From contig NZ_BOML01000071.1 in assembly GCF_016862175.1 (NCBI RefSeq), positions 62,001-126,000 on the forward strand: DNA of 64,000 nt, written 5' to 3'. Position 1 is the first letter of the stretch. Every line of letters starts with the position of its first letter. Both the position numbers and the translations under genes were made by a program. The notes below the pieces were generated by a model that was not told where the DNA came from, did not search any database, and was given only the letters and a program-made list of their open reading frames with translations. Source of the stretch: Paractinoplanes durhamensis. GTDB lineage: Bacteria; Actinomycetota; Actinomycetes; Mycobacteriales; Micromonosporaceae. This document shows, one piece after another, positions 41,549 through 48,656 of this stretch.

Positions 41549-42196
41549 GTGCGAATTCTGCTCATCGCGCCGCCGGGCGCCGGTAAAGGCACTCAGGGTG
41601 CGCTGATCGCCACCCACTTCGGCATCCCGCACATCGCCACCGGCGATCTCCTGCGGGACCACGTCGCGCGTGGCACCGAGCTCGGCAACGCCATCAAGCA
41701 CCACCTCGACCAGGGCGGCCTGGTGCCCGACGAGATCGTCCTGGAGATGGTCGAGGAGGCGTTCGCGACGGCCAAGGAGGCCGGCCTCGGCTACGTGCTG
41801 GACGGCCTGCCCCGCAACATGGCGCAGGCCCGGGCGCTCTACGAGACCGCGGTCAAGCTCGAGATGACCGCCGACGTCGCGCTGCATCTCAAGGCGGCCG
41901 ACAGCGAGTTGGTCCGCCGGCTGCTCGCCCGGGCCGCGCTGGAGCACCGGTCGGACGACACCGCGGAGATCATCGGGAAGCGGCTCGCGCTCTACCACGA
42001 GGTGACCGCGCCGATCGTCGACTGGTACGCGGAGCGCGGCATCCTGGTCTCGGTCGACGCCATGCGCCCGGTCGAGCAGGTCGGCCGCGAGGTGCTGGCG
42101 GCGCTGGAGGTCCTGCGCCCCCTGGTCGCGCACGTCCCGCCGGGCGCCCGCCGCCCGATCGACCTCACCGGCCTGGGCGCCGCGTTCGGCAACTAG
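41549..42196 (+). CDS. adk: Adenylate kinase-like nucleoside monophosphate kinase
   Basis: 215 residues from GTG at 41549, AGGG five to six bases upstream. Walker A APPGAGKGTQ (7-16), IATGDLLRDHVARGTELG (AMP binding), YVLDGLPRN (the kinase DGFPR motif with Leu for Phe) and RSDDTAEIIGKRLALYHEVTAPI are all adenylate-kinase features. The LID is the short type without a zinc site. The protein lacks the usual ribosomal-protein neighbours (secY/map) of the housekeeping adk, so it is probably a paralogue. Reaction: ATP + AMP to 2 ADP, or a related NMP. Context beside a nucleosidase-bearing island may be chance. Confidence 0.85.
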   Translation: MRILLIAPPGAGKGTQGALIATHFGIPHIATGDLLRDHVARGTELGNAIKHHLDQGGLVPDEIVLEMVEEAFATAKEAGLGYVLDGLPRNMAQARALYETAVKLEMTADVALHLKAADSELVRRLLARAALEHRSDDTAEIIGKRLALYHEVTAPIVDWYAERGILVSVDAMRPVEQVGREVLAALEVLRPLVAHVPPGARRPIDLTGLGAAFGN

Positions 42197-42223
42197 CGCC
42201 GCCTTCCCCAGCCCCGCCAACCG

Positions 42224-42246
42224 GCCGGTCGCTCCTTCCGACCGGC
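42224..42246 (+). terminator. Hairpin after the adenylate kinase gene
   Basis: GCCGGTCG (42224-42231) pairs with CGACCGGC (42239-42246), 7-base loop, 27 bases after the stop at 42196. No T run. Confidence 0.5.
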
Positions 42247-42264
42247 GGGAGGTCGGGGTCGGAA

Positions 42265-42296
42265 TATCCTACTAGGCAGCAAGGAGAACTAGGATA
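42265..42296. promoter_or_regulatory. Inverted repeat TATCCTA ... TAGGATA before the thiM operon
   Basis: TATCCTA (42265-42271) and TAGGATA (42290-42296) form a perfect 7-bp dyad with an 18-base spacer, and ACTAGG occurs twice (42271-42276 and 42288-42293). AAGGAGA (42281-42287) lies in between. Likely operator of the operon, possibly for the GntR regulator encoded as its last gene. Confidence 0.5.
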
Positions 42297-42299
42297 GCG

Positions 42300-42362
42300 A
42301 TGTTCGTCACCAGCGGAAACCTGGTTTGCGGCCAGCTGCATGCAGCAGTATGCAGACCATGA
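42300..42362 (+). CDS. 20-codon upstream ORF overlapping the thiM start
   Basis: ATG at 42300, 12 bases after AAGGAGA, encodes MFVTSGNLVCGQLHAAVCRP and stops at TGA 42360-42362, forming ATGA with the thiM ATG at 42359. The thiM start has no ribosome-binding site of its own, so translation of this ORF probably feeds thiM. The palindrome CTGCATGCAG (42336-42345) lies within it. The product has no recognised similarity and could be a regulatory leader peptide. Confidence 0.5.
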   Translation: MFVTSGNLVCGQLHAAVCRP

Positions 42363-43147
42363 CTTCGGCAAGCTGGAACGACGCGGACGTCCGCGAGGGC
42401 TGGGCGCAGATCGCGGGCAAGGGCCCCTTCGTGTACGGGCTGACCAACTACATCGCGGCCAACCTGAGCGCCAACGTTCTGCTGGCCGCCGGGGCCGGAC
42501 CGGCGATCGGGGCGGCCGCCGACTGGACCACCACGTTCCCGGCCGGGGCGAACGCGGTGTGGATCAACGCCGCGGCCCTGATGAGCAGCGACGAGGAGTC
42601 GCTGCGCGCGGTGGCCCGCACGGCGCACGCGGCCGGCACCCCGTGGGTTCTCGACCCGGTCGCGGTCGGCGCGGGCGCGAGCGGCTACGACGACTTCATC
42701 CGCTCGCTGCTGGAGTTCAAGCCCGCGGCGATCCGCGGCAACGCCAGCGAGCTCATCGCGCTGGCCGGCGGCGCGGCCACCGGCAAGGGCGTGGAGACGA
42801 CGGTCAGCTCGGCCGACGCGGTCGCCGCGGTCAGCGAGTTCGCCGCCCGGACCGGCACCATCGTGGCGGTCAGCGGCCCGGTCGACTACATCTCGGACGG
42901 TTCCCGCACGGTCGAGGTCCCGGGCGGCGACGTCCGCCTCACCAAGGTCACCGGTGCGGGCTGCGCGCTCGGCGCACTCACCGCGGCCGCGATCTTCGCC
43001 ACCGGCGACCCACTCCGGGGCGCCGTGGTCGCGCACGCCGCCTACGCGGTCGCGGCCGAGCGGGCCGGGGCCCGCACCCGCGGCACCGGCGAGTTCGCGG
43101 TCGCCCTGGTCGACGAGCTGTCGCTGCTGGGCGAGGACGTTAAATGA
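42359..43147 (+). CDS. thiM: Hydroxyethylthiazole kinase ThiM
   Basis: 262 residues from ATG 42359 (an in-frame ATG at 42350 exists). ThiM phosphorylates 4-methyl-5-(2-hydroxyethyl)thiazole with ATP for thiamine salvage. Motifs: GLTNYIAANLSANVLLAAGAGPAIG, VWINAAALM, WVLDPVAVGAGASGY, IRGNASELIALAGG and VTGAGCALGAL with the catalytic-loop Cys202. Length and motifs are standard. Unusually, no thiE or thiD is adjacent; instead it is fused by ATGA overlap to a flavin monooxygenase gene. No TPP riboswitch pattern is seen upstream. Confidence 0.93.
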   Translation: MTSASWNDADVREGWAQIAGKGPFVYGLTNYIAANLSANVLLAAGAGPAIGAAADWTTTFPAGANAVWINAAALMSSDEESLRAVARTAHAAGTPWVLDPVAVGAGASGYDDFIRSLLEFKPAAIRGNASELIALAGGAATGKGVETTVSSADAVAAVSEFAARTGTIVAVSGPVDYISDGSRTVEVPGGDVRLTKVTGAGCALGALTAAAIFATGDPLRGAVVAHAAYAVAAERAGARTRGTGEFAVALVDELSLLGEDVK

Positions 43148-44475
43148 CGATCCACCTGGGCGCTTTCCTGAACGCCGGGGTGCAGGGCACGGCGGGCTGG
43201 CGGCATCCGGACGCCGCGCCGGGCTTCCTGACCGCCGCGCACTACGTCCGGATCGCCCAGGTGCTGGAACAGGGGTTGTTCGACTTCGCGTTCGTGCCGG
43301 ACGCGCTGAGCGTGCCGCGCAGCCTCGGCGACTCGTTCGCGCCCGCGGTGAAGTGGGGCTCGGGCACCCCGCGGCTCGATCCGGTGCCGGTCATCACCGT
43401 GATGGCCGCGGTGACCACCCACCTCGGGGTGGCCGCGACCGTGTCGACCGGCTACCACGAGCCCTACAACGTGGCCCGCGAGTTCGCCACCATCGACCAC
43501 CTCACCGGCGGCCGGTCCGGCTGGAACGTGGTGACCAGCTTCCAGGACGCCGAGGCGCAGAACTTCGGCCAGGCGAAGCTGCCGCCGCGGCCGCAGCGCT
43601 ACGCCCGGGCCGAGGAGTTCCTGGAGGTCACCACCCGGCTCTGGGACAGCTGGTCGGACGACGCGATCGTCGCCGACAAGGAGTCCGGGGTGTTCGGCCG
43701 GCCGGACGAGGTCGAGGGGATCGACCACGACGGCGAGCATTTCCGGGTGCAGGGGCCGCTCAGTGTGCCCCGGCCGCCGCAGGGCTATCCGGTGATCATC
43801 CAGGCCGGGGCGAGCGAGTCGGGCCGGGACTTCGCCGCCCGGTGGGCCGACGTCATCTTCTGCAGCCACGAGTCGCTCGAGTCGGCGGTCGCGTTCTACG
43901 CCGACGTGAAGGCCCGCGCCGCCGCGCACGGCCGCGACCCGGACCAGCTGCTGATCCTGCCCGCGGCGACCCCGGTGATCGGCCGGGACGCGCAGCACGC
44001 TCTCGCCAAGCACGAGGCGTTCGCCGACCTGGTGTCGGTCGAGGCCGGCCTGTCCCGGCTGGCCTACCACGTAAACGTGGACCTGACCGCCTACGACGTG
44101 GACGGTCCGCTGCCCACCCTCGAGGAGGTCGGGGTCGAGGGGCACTACCGGGAGGTGGTCGAGTTCGCCGAGCGGGAGAAACTGACGGTCGGGCAGATCG
44201 GCCGCTGGTACGGCGCCCGCACCGAGGGCCGGCTGATCGGTTCGGCCGCCGACATCGCCGACACCATCCAGCAGTGGGTGGACGCCGGCGCCGCGGACGG
44301 CTTCGTGATCCAGGCGACGCACGTGCCCGGCTCCTTCGACGAGTTCGTCGCCGAGGTCGTGCCCGAGCTGCAGCGCCGCGGCCTGTTCCGCACCGAGTAC
44401 GAGGGCACCACCCTGCGGGAGAACCTCGGCCTGGCCCGGCCGGAGCGCGGCGAGTGGAAGGCCCGCCGCAAATGA
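43144..44475 (+). CDS. Flavin-dependent monooxygenase, NtaA/SnaA/DszA (LLM) family
   Basis: 443 residues from ATG 43144 (ATGA overlap with thiM). The start IHLGAFLNAGVQGTAGWRHPDA, then VATVSTGYHEPYNVAREFATIDHLTGGRSGWNVVTS and YPVIIQAGASESGRDFAARWADVIF are diagnostic of the two-component FMNH2-dependent NtaA/SnaA/DszA group. These enzymes oxygenate aminopolycarboxylates, thioethers, sulfones or dibenzothiophene derivatives, and need a separate flavin reductase, which is not in this operon. Linked to ThiM and a rhodanese, it probably attacks a sulfur heterocycle or organosulfur compound. Confidence 0.88.
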   Translation: MTIHLGAFLNAGVQGTAGWRHPDAAPGFLTAAHYVRIAQVLEQGLFDFAFVPDALSVPRSLGDSFAPAVKWGSGTPRLDPVPVITVMAAVTTHLGVAATVSTGYHEPYNVAREFATIDHLTGGRSGWNVVTSFQDAEAQNFGQAKLPPRPQRYARAEEFLEVTTRLWDSWSDDAIVADKESGVFGRPDEVEGIDHDGEHFRVQGPLSVPRPPQGYPVIIQAGASESGRDFAARWADVIFCSHESLESAVAFYADVKARAAAHGRDPDQLLILPAATPVIGRDAQHALAKHEAFADLVSVEAGLSRLAYHVNVDLTAYDVDGPLPTLEEVGVEGHYREVVEFAEREKLTVGQIGRWYGARTEGRLIGSAADIADTIQQWVDAGAADGFVIQATHVPGSFDEFVAEVVPELQRRGLFRTEYEGTTLRENLGLARPERGEWKARRK

Positions 44476-45257
44476 CCCTGGTCGACCAGGCCTGGCTGCG
44501 CGACCACCTGGCCGAGGTGGTGCTGCTGGACGCGTCCATCCGGCGTGGCGAGGGCCCCCGCCCGTTCAGTTCCGGCCTTGATGCGTACGCCGAGGCGCAC
44601 CTGCCCGGCGCCCGCTTCGCCGACCTGTTCGGCGGGTTCTCCGCCCCGGACGCGCCGCTGCCCTTCACGCTGCCTACGGCCGAGCAATTGCGGTCGGCCG
44701 CCCGAGAGGTGGGCGTACGCAATGGGGTAAAGGTTGTGGTTTATGACCGCAACGGCGGCGCCTGGGCCGCGCGGGTGTGGTGGCTGCTCCGCATCCACGG
44801 ATTTGCCGAGGTGAGTGTGCTCGACGGCGGGTTCGGCGGCTGGACCGGCCCGGTCGAATCGGGAATTCCGGCAGCACCGGAACCCGGCGAACTGACCCTG
44901 CACGAGCCGGGCGAGGTCACCGCCGGCTTGGCCGAGATCTCCGGCGGCACCGAGGACCTGCTGGTCTGCGGCATCCGTCAGCCGGACTTCGAGAACGGCC
45001 ACATCCCGGGCAGCGCGAGCCTCCCGTACGCCGAACTGCTCCGCGCCGACGGCACCCTCGACCTGGAACTGGTCCGCCGCCGCGCCACCGACCTGGGTCT
45101 CGACCGGACGCCGGCGATCGCCTACTGCGGCGGCGGGATCAACGCGGCCGGCCTGGTGCTGGCCCTGGAGGCGGCCGGCCTGCCCGCGCCCCGGCTCTAC
45201 GACGGCTCGCTCAACGAGTGGCGCGCCGCGGCGCTGCCGCTGGAGACCGGCCGATGA
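44472..45257 (+). CDS. Two-domain rhodanese-like sulfurtransferase
   Basis: 261 residues from ATG 44472 (ATGA overlap). Two rhodanese repeats: the inactive first contains AYAEAHLPGARFADLF, VVVYDRNGGAWAARVWWLLRIHG and VLDGGFGGW; the second has GHIPGSASLPYAEL and the active-site loop AYCGGGINAAG with Cys219. The loop CGGG differs from CRKGV of thiosulfate and CGSGV of mercaptopyruvate sulfurtransferases, so the donor is uncertain. In this operon it could accept or detoxify sulfur released by the monooxygenase, or supply sulfur for thiazole. Confidence 0.87.
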   Translation: MTLVDQAWLRDHLAEVVLLDASIRRGEGPRPFSSGLDAYAEAHLPGARFADLFGGFSAPDAPLPFTLPTAEQLRSAAREVGVRNGVKVVVYDRNGGAWAARVWWLLRIHGFAEVSVLDGGFGGWTGPVESGIPAAPEPGELTLHEPGEVTAGLAEISGGTEDLLVCGIRQPDFENGHIPGSASLPYAELLRADGTLDLELVRRRATDLGLDRTPAIAYCGGGINAAGLVLALEAAGLPAPRLYDGSLNEWRAAALPLETGR

Positions 45258-45937
45258 CCGCGAACGCACGAGACACCATCTACCGGACGCTGCTGGAGCG
45301 GCTCACCCACGGCGACTACCGGGACGGTTCCCCGCTGATCCCGCAGGCGCTGAGCGAGGAGTTCGAGGTCTCCCGCACTCCCGTCCGGGAGGCGCTGGCC
45401 CTGCTGGAGCAGGACGGCCTGCTCGTCTCGGGCAAGCGCGGCTTCGAGATCCGCCGCCGCAGCGACGAGGAGATCCTGGAGATCTTCGAGACCAGGGCCA
45501 TCCTGGAGTCCTCGGCGGTCTACGCGGCGGCGACCCGGGCAACCCCGATCGACCTGGCCCGGCTGCAGGACCTGCACGACCGCTCGCAGGCCACCACCGA
45601 CCCGGCCGAGGTCCGCCGGATCTTCAACCATTTCCACGACGCGCTGCGCAACGCCGCCCACAACCGGACCATCACCGCGCTGCTGCGCACGATCGAGGCC
45701 CAGGTGAAGGTGTCCGCGCCATGGACCACCACCGGCGGCGGCCCGCGCGAGTTCGGCCCCAGCTACGCCGAGCACGCCGCGATCCTCGACGCGATCCGGA
45801 CCGGCGACGCCGCGGCCGCCCGCACCGCGAGCCTCACGCACAGCGCCCACGACCGGGACACCCGGGTCAGCCAGCTGATCGTACGGATGGCCGCGGACCT
45901 GACCGCACCCGACTCCACCGCGGCCGGCTGGCGCTGA
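45254..45937 (+). CDS. GntR-family regulator, FCD subfamily
   Basis: 227 residues from ATG 45254 (ATGA overlap with the rhodanese). The N-terminal winged helix has SEEFEVSRTPVREALALLEQDGLL, the exact FadR-type GntR signature. The C-terminal helical FCD domain shows EIFETRAILESSAV, FHDALRNAAHNRTI and YAEHAAILDAIRTGDAAAA, with the His residues that bind a metal or carboxylate ligand. As last gene of the thiM operon it probably regulates it through the dyad at 42265-42296. Its 3' end overlaps the convergent EamA gene by 71 bp. Confidence 0.92.
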   Translation: MTANARDTIYRTLLERLTHGDYRDGSPLIPQALSEEFEVSRTPVREALALLEQDGLLVSGKRGFEIRRRSDEEILEIFETRAILESSAVYAAATRATPIDLARLQDLHDRSQATTDPAEVRRIFNHFHDALRNAAHNRTITALLRTIEAQVKVSAPWTTTGGGPREFGPSYAEHAAILDAIRTGDAAAARTASLTHSAHDRDTRVSQLIVRMAADLTAPDSTAAGWR

Positions 45938-46787
45938 GCCGGGCCAGCGCGGGCTGACCGAGCAGCACACCCAGGAAGACGAGCACCAGCCCGCCGATCT
46001 GCCGCCCGGACAGCGCCTCCCCGGCGACCGCGGTGCCGAGCAGCACGCCGGTCACCGGGTTCAGCAGCCCGACCAGCCCGACCGTGCCGGCGCTGAGGTG
46101 CCGCAACCCGGTGAACCAGGCCGCGAACGCCACCGCGGTCGCGATCACCGTGACGTAGCCGAACGCCAGCACCGCTTGCCCGCCCAGGGCCGGCGGCGCC
46201 CCCTCGACCGCCACGGCCACCGGGACCAGCACGATGCCACCCGCGATGAGCTGCCACGACGTCAGCGAGAACACGTCGACGTCGGCGCTCCACTTCTTGG
46301 CCAGCACATACCCGAACGACGACATGACCATCGCCGAGATCGAGGCGAGCACCCCGCGAGCGTCGATGGCGACCGGCCCGGTCAGCAGCATGAGGCAGAC
46401 GCCGGCCACCCCGATCGCGGCGCCGGCCAGGTGCGCCACCCTCGGCCGCTCGGCCAGTGCCGCCCAGGCGAACAGCATGAGCATCACCGGCGAGGTGGCC
46501 ATCACGGTCGAGGCGATGCTGGTCGGCAGGGTCTGCGCGGCCAGATAGATCAGCGCGAAGAACGCCCCCATGTTGAGCGTGCCGAGCACCATCGACCTCC
46601 ACCACCACGACCCGGCCGGCAGCCGCCGATGCACGAGCAGGAGCAGAAGCCCGGCCGGCAGCGCCCGGATGGCCGCGCCGTAGAGCGGATAGTCGGCCGG
46701 AAGATACCGATGAGTCACGAAGTAGGTGGTCCCCCACGCGATCGGCGCAAGGGCGGTTACCGACACCCACCGCAAATTAGCTTCCAT
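45867..46787 (-). CDS. EamA/DMT-superfamily transporter
   Basis: 306 residues from ATG 46787, ten membrane helices in two EamA repeats: IAWGTTYFVTHRYLPADYPLYGAAIRALPAG, STVMATSPVMLMLFAWAALAERP, and in the second half ATAVAFAAWFTGLRHLSAGTVGLVGLLNPVTGVLLG with GRQIGGLVLVFLGVLLGQ. DMT exporters of this type expel amino acids, drugs or metabolites. The start codon lies inside the upstream operator, and TATAGT (minus strand, 46800-46795) ends seven bases before it, so the mRNA is probably leaderless. The final ~20 residues are Arg/Ser-rich and overlap the gntR gene. Confidence 0.9.
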   Translation of the reverse strand: MEANLRWVSVTALAPIAWGTTYFVTHRYLPADYPLYGAAIRALPAGLLLLLVHRRLPAGSWWWRSMVLGTLNMGAFFALIYLAAQTLPTSIASTVMATSPVMLMLFAWAALAERPRVAHLAGAAIGVAGVCLMLLTGPVAIDARGVLASISAMVMSSFGYVLAKKWSADVDVFSLTSWQLIAGGIVLVPVAVAVEGAPPALGGQAVLAFGYVTVIATAVAFAAWFTGLRHLSAGTVGLVGLLNPVTGVLLGTAVAGEALSGRQIGGLVLVFLGVLLGQPALARLSASRPRWSRVRSGPRPSVRSAG

Positions 46788-46813
46788 GGAAGGTACTATA
46801 CCTTCCAAGGAAG
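46781..46813. promoter_or_regulatory. Twin MarR-type operators and divergent leaderless promoters
   Basis: CTTCCATGGAAG (46781-46792, perfect palindrome) and CTTCCAAGGAAG (46802-46813, one central mismatch) are 21 bp centre to centre, two helical turns. The bases between them read GTACTATAC and give -10-like boxes in both directions. Confidence 0.8.
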
Positions 46814-46827
46814 CTATTCTGGCAACC

Positions 46828-47331
46828 ATGACCGAGCACCTCGACCACGTGGGCCGCATCCAGCAGGCATGGGAAAAAGAAAGACCAGATCTTGATGTAC
46901 GCCCACAGGGCGTGATCGGCCGCCTGCACCGCCTGGCCGGCCACCTGACCGAGGAGCTGACCCTGGTCTACCGCCGCTACGGCCTGGGCGAGGGCGAGTT
47001 CGACGTCCTGGCCGCCCTGCGCCGGGCCGGCGCCCCGTTCGAGCGAGCCCCCGGCGAGCTGGCCGCCTTCACGATGGTCACCACCGGAGCGATGACCAAG
47101 CGACTGGACCGCCTGGAGCGAGACGGCCTGGTCGCCCGCCGCCCGAGCAGCACCGACGGCCGGGGGCGGGTGGTGGCCCTGACCGAGGCCGGCCGAGAAC
47201 TGATCGACCGGGCCTTCACCGACCACATGCGCAACGAGCGCCGCCTGCTCGACCAGCTGTCCCCCGAGGACGCCGACCGCTTGGAGGCGATCCTCACCAC
47301 GTGGCTGGCCGGCTTCGAGACACCCCGGTAG
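46828..47331 (+). CDS. MarR-family regulator of the EamA transporter
   Basis: 167 residues from ATG 46828; no ribosome-binding site, but TATTCT ends seven bases before the ATG, again pointing to a leaderless transcript. Winged helix: LTLVYRRYGLGEGEFDVLAALRRAG, TMVTTGAMTKRLDRLERDGLVARRPSSTDGRGRVVALTEAG, with the typical wing Asp-x-Arg. It is divergent from the EamA gene, sharing twin palindromes, and is therefore very likely its ligand-responsive repressor. Confidence 0.9.
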   Translation: MTEHLDHVGRIQQAWEKERPDLDVRPQGVIGRLHRLAGHLTEELTLVYRRYGLGEGEFDVLAALRRAGAPFERAPGELAAFTMVTTGAMTKRLDRLERDGLVARRPSSTDGRGRVVALTEAGRELIDRAFTDHMRNERRLLDQLSPEDADRLEAILTTWLAGFETPR

Positions 47332-47338
47332 CTCAGCC

Positions 47339-48085
47339 TCAGCGGAGGGCGGCCACGAAACCGTCCAGGTTGTCGGTCATCAGGTCATGAGCGGCCGCGG
47401 GGACGACGTACACCTCGGAATTTGTCTTACGGAGCTCGGTCAAGTCCTCGGCTGAGCGTTCGCCGGAGAGGTAGCGGCTTGGTTTGGCGAAGGCGGCCAG
47501 CTGTGCGCGAAACGTTGCCGGGCGGTCGGCCAGCAGCGAGACCGCGGTGCGGTGCAGGGCGCGGGCGGACCAGCGGGCCACCGTCCGGGCGTATTCGGGT
47601 TCGGTTTTGAGCAGCTCGTCGACGAGGCTCTTGTGGCCGGTCTCGGCGAACGTGTCCTCGTCGGAGGCGGCGATCTCGGCGGAGATCGAGCCGACCCCCG
47701 GGTCCAGGTTGGGCTCGGCCACGATCAGGTGGCCCACCAGGTCGGGGCGCTGAGCGGCCAGGCTGATGGCGATCGAGCCGCCCAGGGAGTGGCCGATCAG
47801 CGTGACCTCGCGCAGGGCCAGCTCGTCGAGGACGCCGATCACCGTGCGGGCGTGCTCGTCGATGGTGTGGCCGAACGTGTCGTCGTGGTCGCTCCAGCCG
47901 CTGCCGATCAGGTCGATCAGGATGTGCCGTCCGTGGCCGGCCAGCTCCGGGTGGCCGGTCACCTCGGCGAAGGCGACCGTCGAGGCGGAGCCGAGTCCGC
48001 CCAGGTAGACGCGGACGGGCTCGGCCGCGCCGAGGTCGAGGACGGCGAGCGAGGCCCCGGCGGGGGTGGCGATCTGGTAGCGCAT
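47339..48085 (-). CDS. Alpha/beta hydrolase, cytoplasmic
   Basis: 248 residues from ATG 48085, no signal peptide. Compact alpha/beta-hydrolase: VYLGGLGSAS (oxyanion region), DLIGSGWSD, nucleophile elbow LIGHSLGGSIAI (Ser about 98), and a late AAHDLMTDN with the catalytic-type His. Esterase or haloperoxidase-like activity cannot be resolved. It lies 22 bp downstream of the MarR gene at 48108 in the same direction and converges on the other MarR gene with a 7-bp gap. Confidence 0.85.
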   Translation of the reverse strand: MRYQIATPAGASLAVLDLGAAEPVRVYLGGLGSASTVAFAEVTGHPELAGHGRHILIDLIGSGWSDHDDTFGHTIDEHARTVIGVLDELALREVTLIGHSLGGSIAISLAAQRPDLVGHLIVAEPNLDPGVGSISAEIAASDEDTFAETGHKSLVDELLKTEPEYARTVARWSARALHRTAVSLLADRPATFRAQLAAFAKPSRYLSGERSAEDLTELRKTNSEVYVVPAAAHDLMTDNLDGFVAALR

Positions 48086-48107
48086 GGGTCACAGTACCCA
48101 TCCGCGC

Positions 48108-48569
48108 TCATCCCTTGGCCTCCGCGTCGGCGAGGTCGCCGGCCAGGTGCCGCAGCGCCGGCAGCGCCCCGACCAGCCTGGTGGCCTCGGCGGCGGACAG
48201 GCCGGACAGGGCCGCCGCCATCCGCTCGCCCCAGGAGTGCTCGCGCCGCTGCCGGGCCTCGTGCGCGGTCGCGGTGGGGTGCAGGCGGGTCACCCGGCCG
48301 TCCGTCTCGTCGCGCTGCCGGGCCAGCAGGCCGCGCGCCTCGAGCTGGGACACCGCGGTGCTCACGTTGTTGGCCGCGACGCCGATCTCGGCGGCCACCT
48401 CGTTGACCGAGCGGCCGGGGCGGCGGGTCAGCAGGCGCATCACCTCGAGCGCGGTGGGCGGCAGCGGCTCGGCCCGGCCGGCCTCGGCGCCGATCGTGCG
48501 CGGCAGCAGCCAGGCCAGATCGTGCAGGACGACGGCCAGCGCCTCGGCGTCGGTGCGGGTGGTGGCCAC
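48108..48569 (-). CDS. MarR-family regulator
   Basis: 153 residues from GTG 48569 with GGGAG six bases upstream. Winged-helix pattern LEVMRLLTRRPGRSVNEVAAEIGVAANNVSTAVSQLEARGLLARQRDETDGRVTRLHPT, a canonical MarR DNA-reading head and wing. It is divergent from the FAD oxidoreductase at 48657; three GAGAT(A) half-sites lie between. It likely represses the oxidoreductase-methyltransferase-VOC operon and its own operon with the hydrolase. Confidence 0.9.
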   Translation of the reverse strand: MATTRTDAEALAVVLHDLAWLLPRTIGAEAGRAEPLPPTALEVMRLLTRRPGRSVNEVAAEIGVAANNVSTAVSQLEARGLLARQRDETDGRVTRLHPTATAHEARQRREHSWGERMAAALSGLSAAEATRLVGALPALRHLAGDLADAEAKG

Positions 48570-48593
48570 GGTCTGCTCCCTTGACGGTCCTCC

Positions 48594-48641
48594 GAGATAT
48601 CTCTACCTTACGAGATAAATACCTCTGAACTAAGAGATAAA
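48594..48641. promoter_or_regulatory. MarR-type operator region
   Basis: GAGATATCTC (48594-48603) is a perfect palindrome; GAGATAAA recurs at 48612-48619 and 48634-48641, 22 bp apart. The stretch is AT-rich and sits directly between the divergent marR and FAD-oxidoreductase genes. Confidence 0.7.
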
Positions 48642-48656
48642 ATTCGAGGAGGATCC

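Noticed and set aside
42197..42358. TPP riboswitch in front of thiM
   Set aside because: The conserved CTGAGA and ACCTGATCTGG-like elements are not present; the region is explained by a terminator, a dyad and a small upstream ORF.
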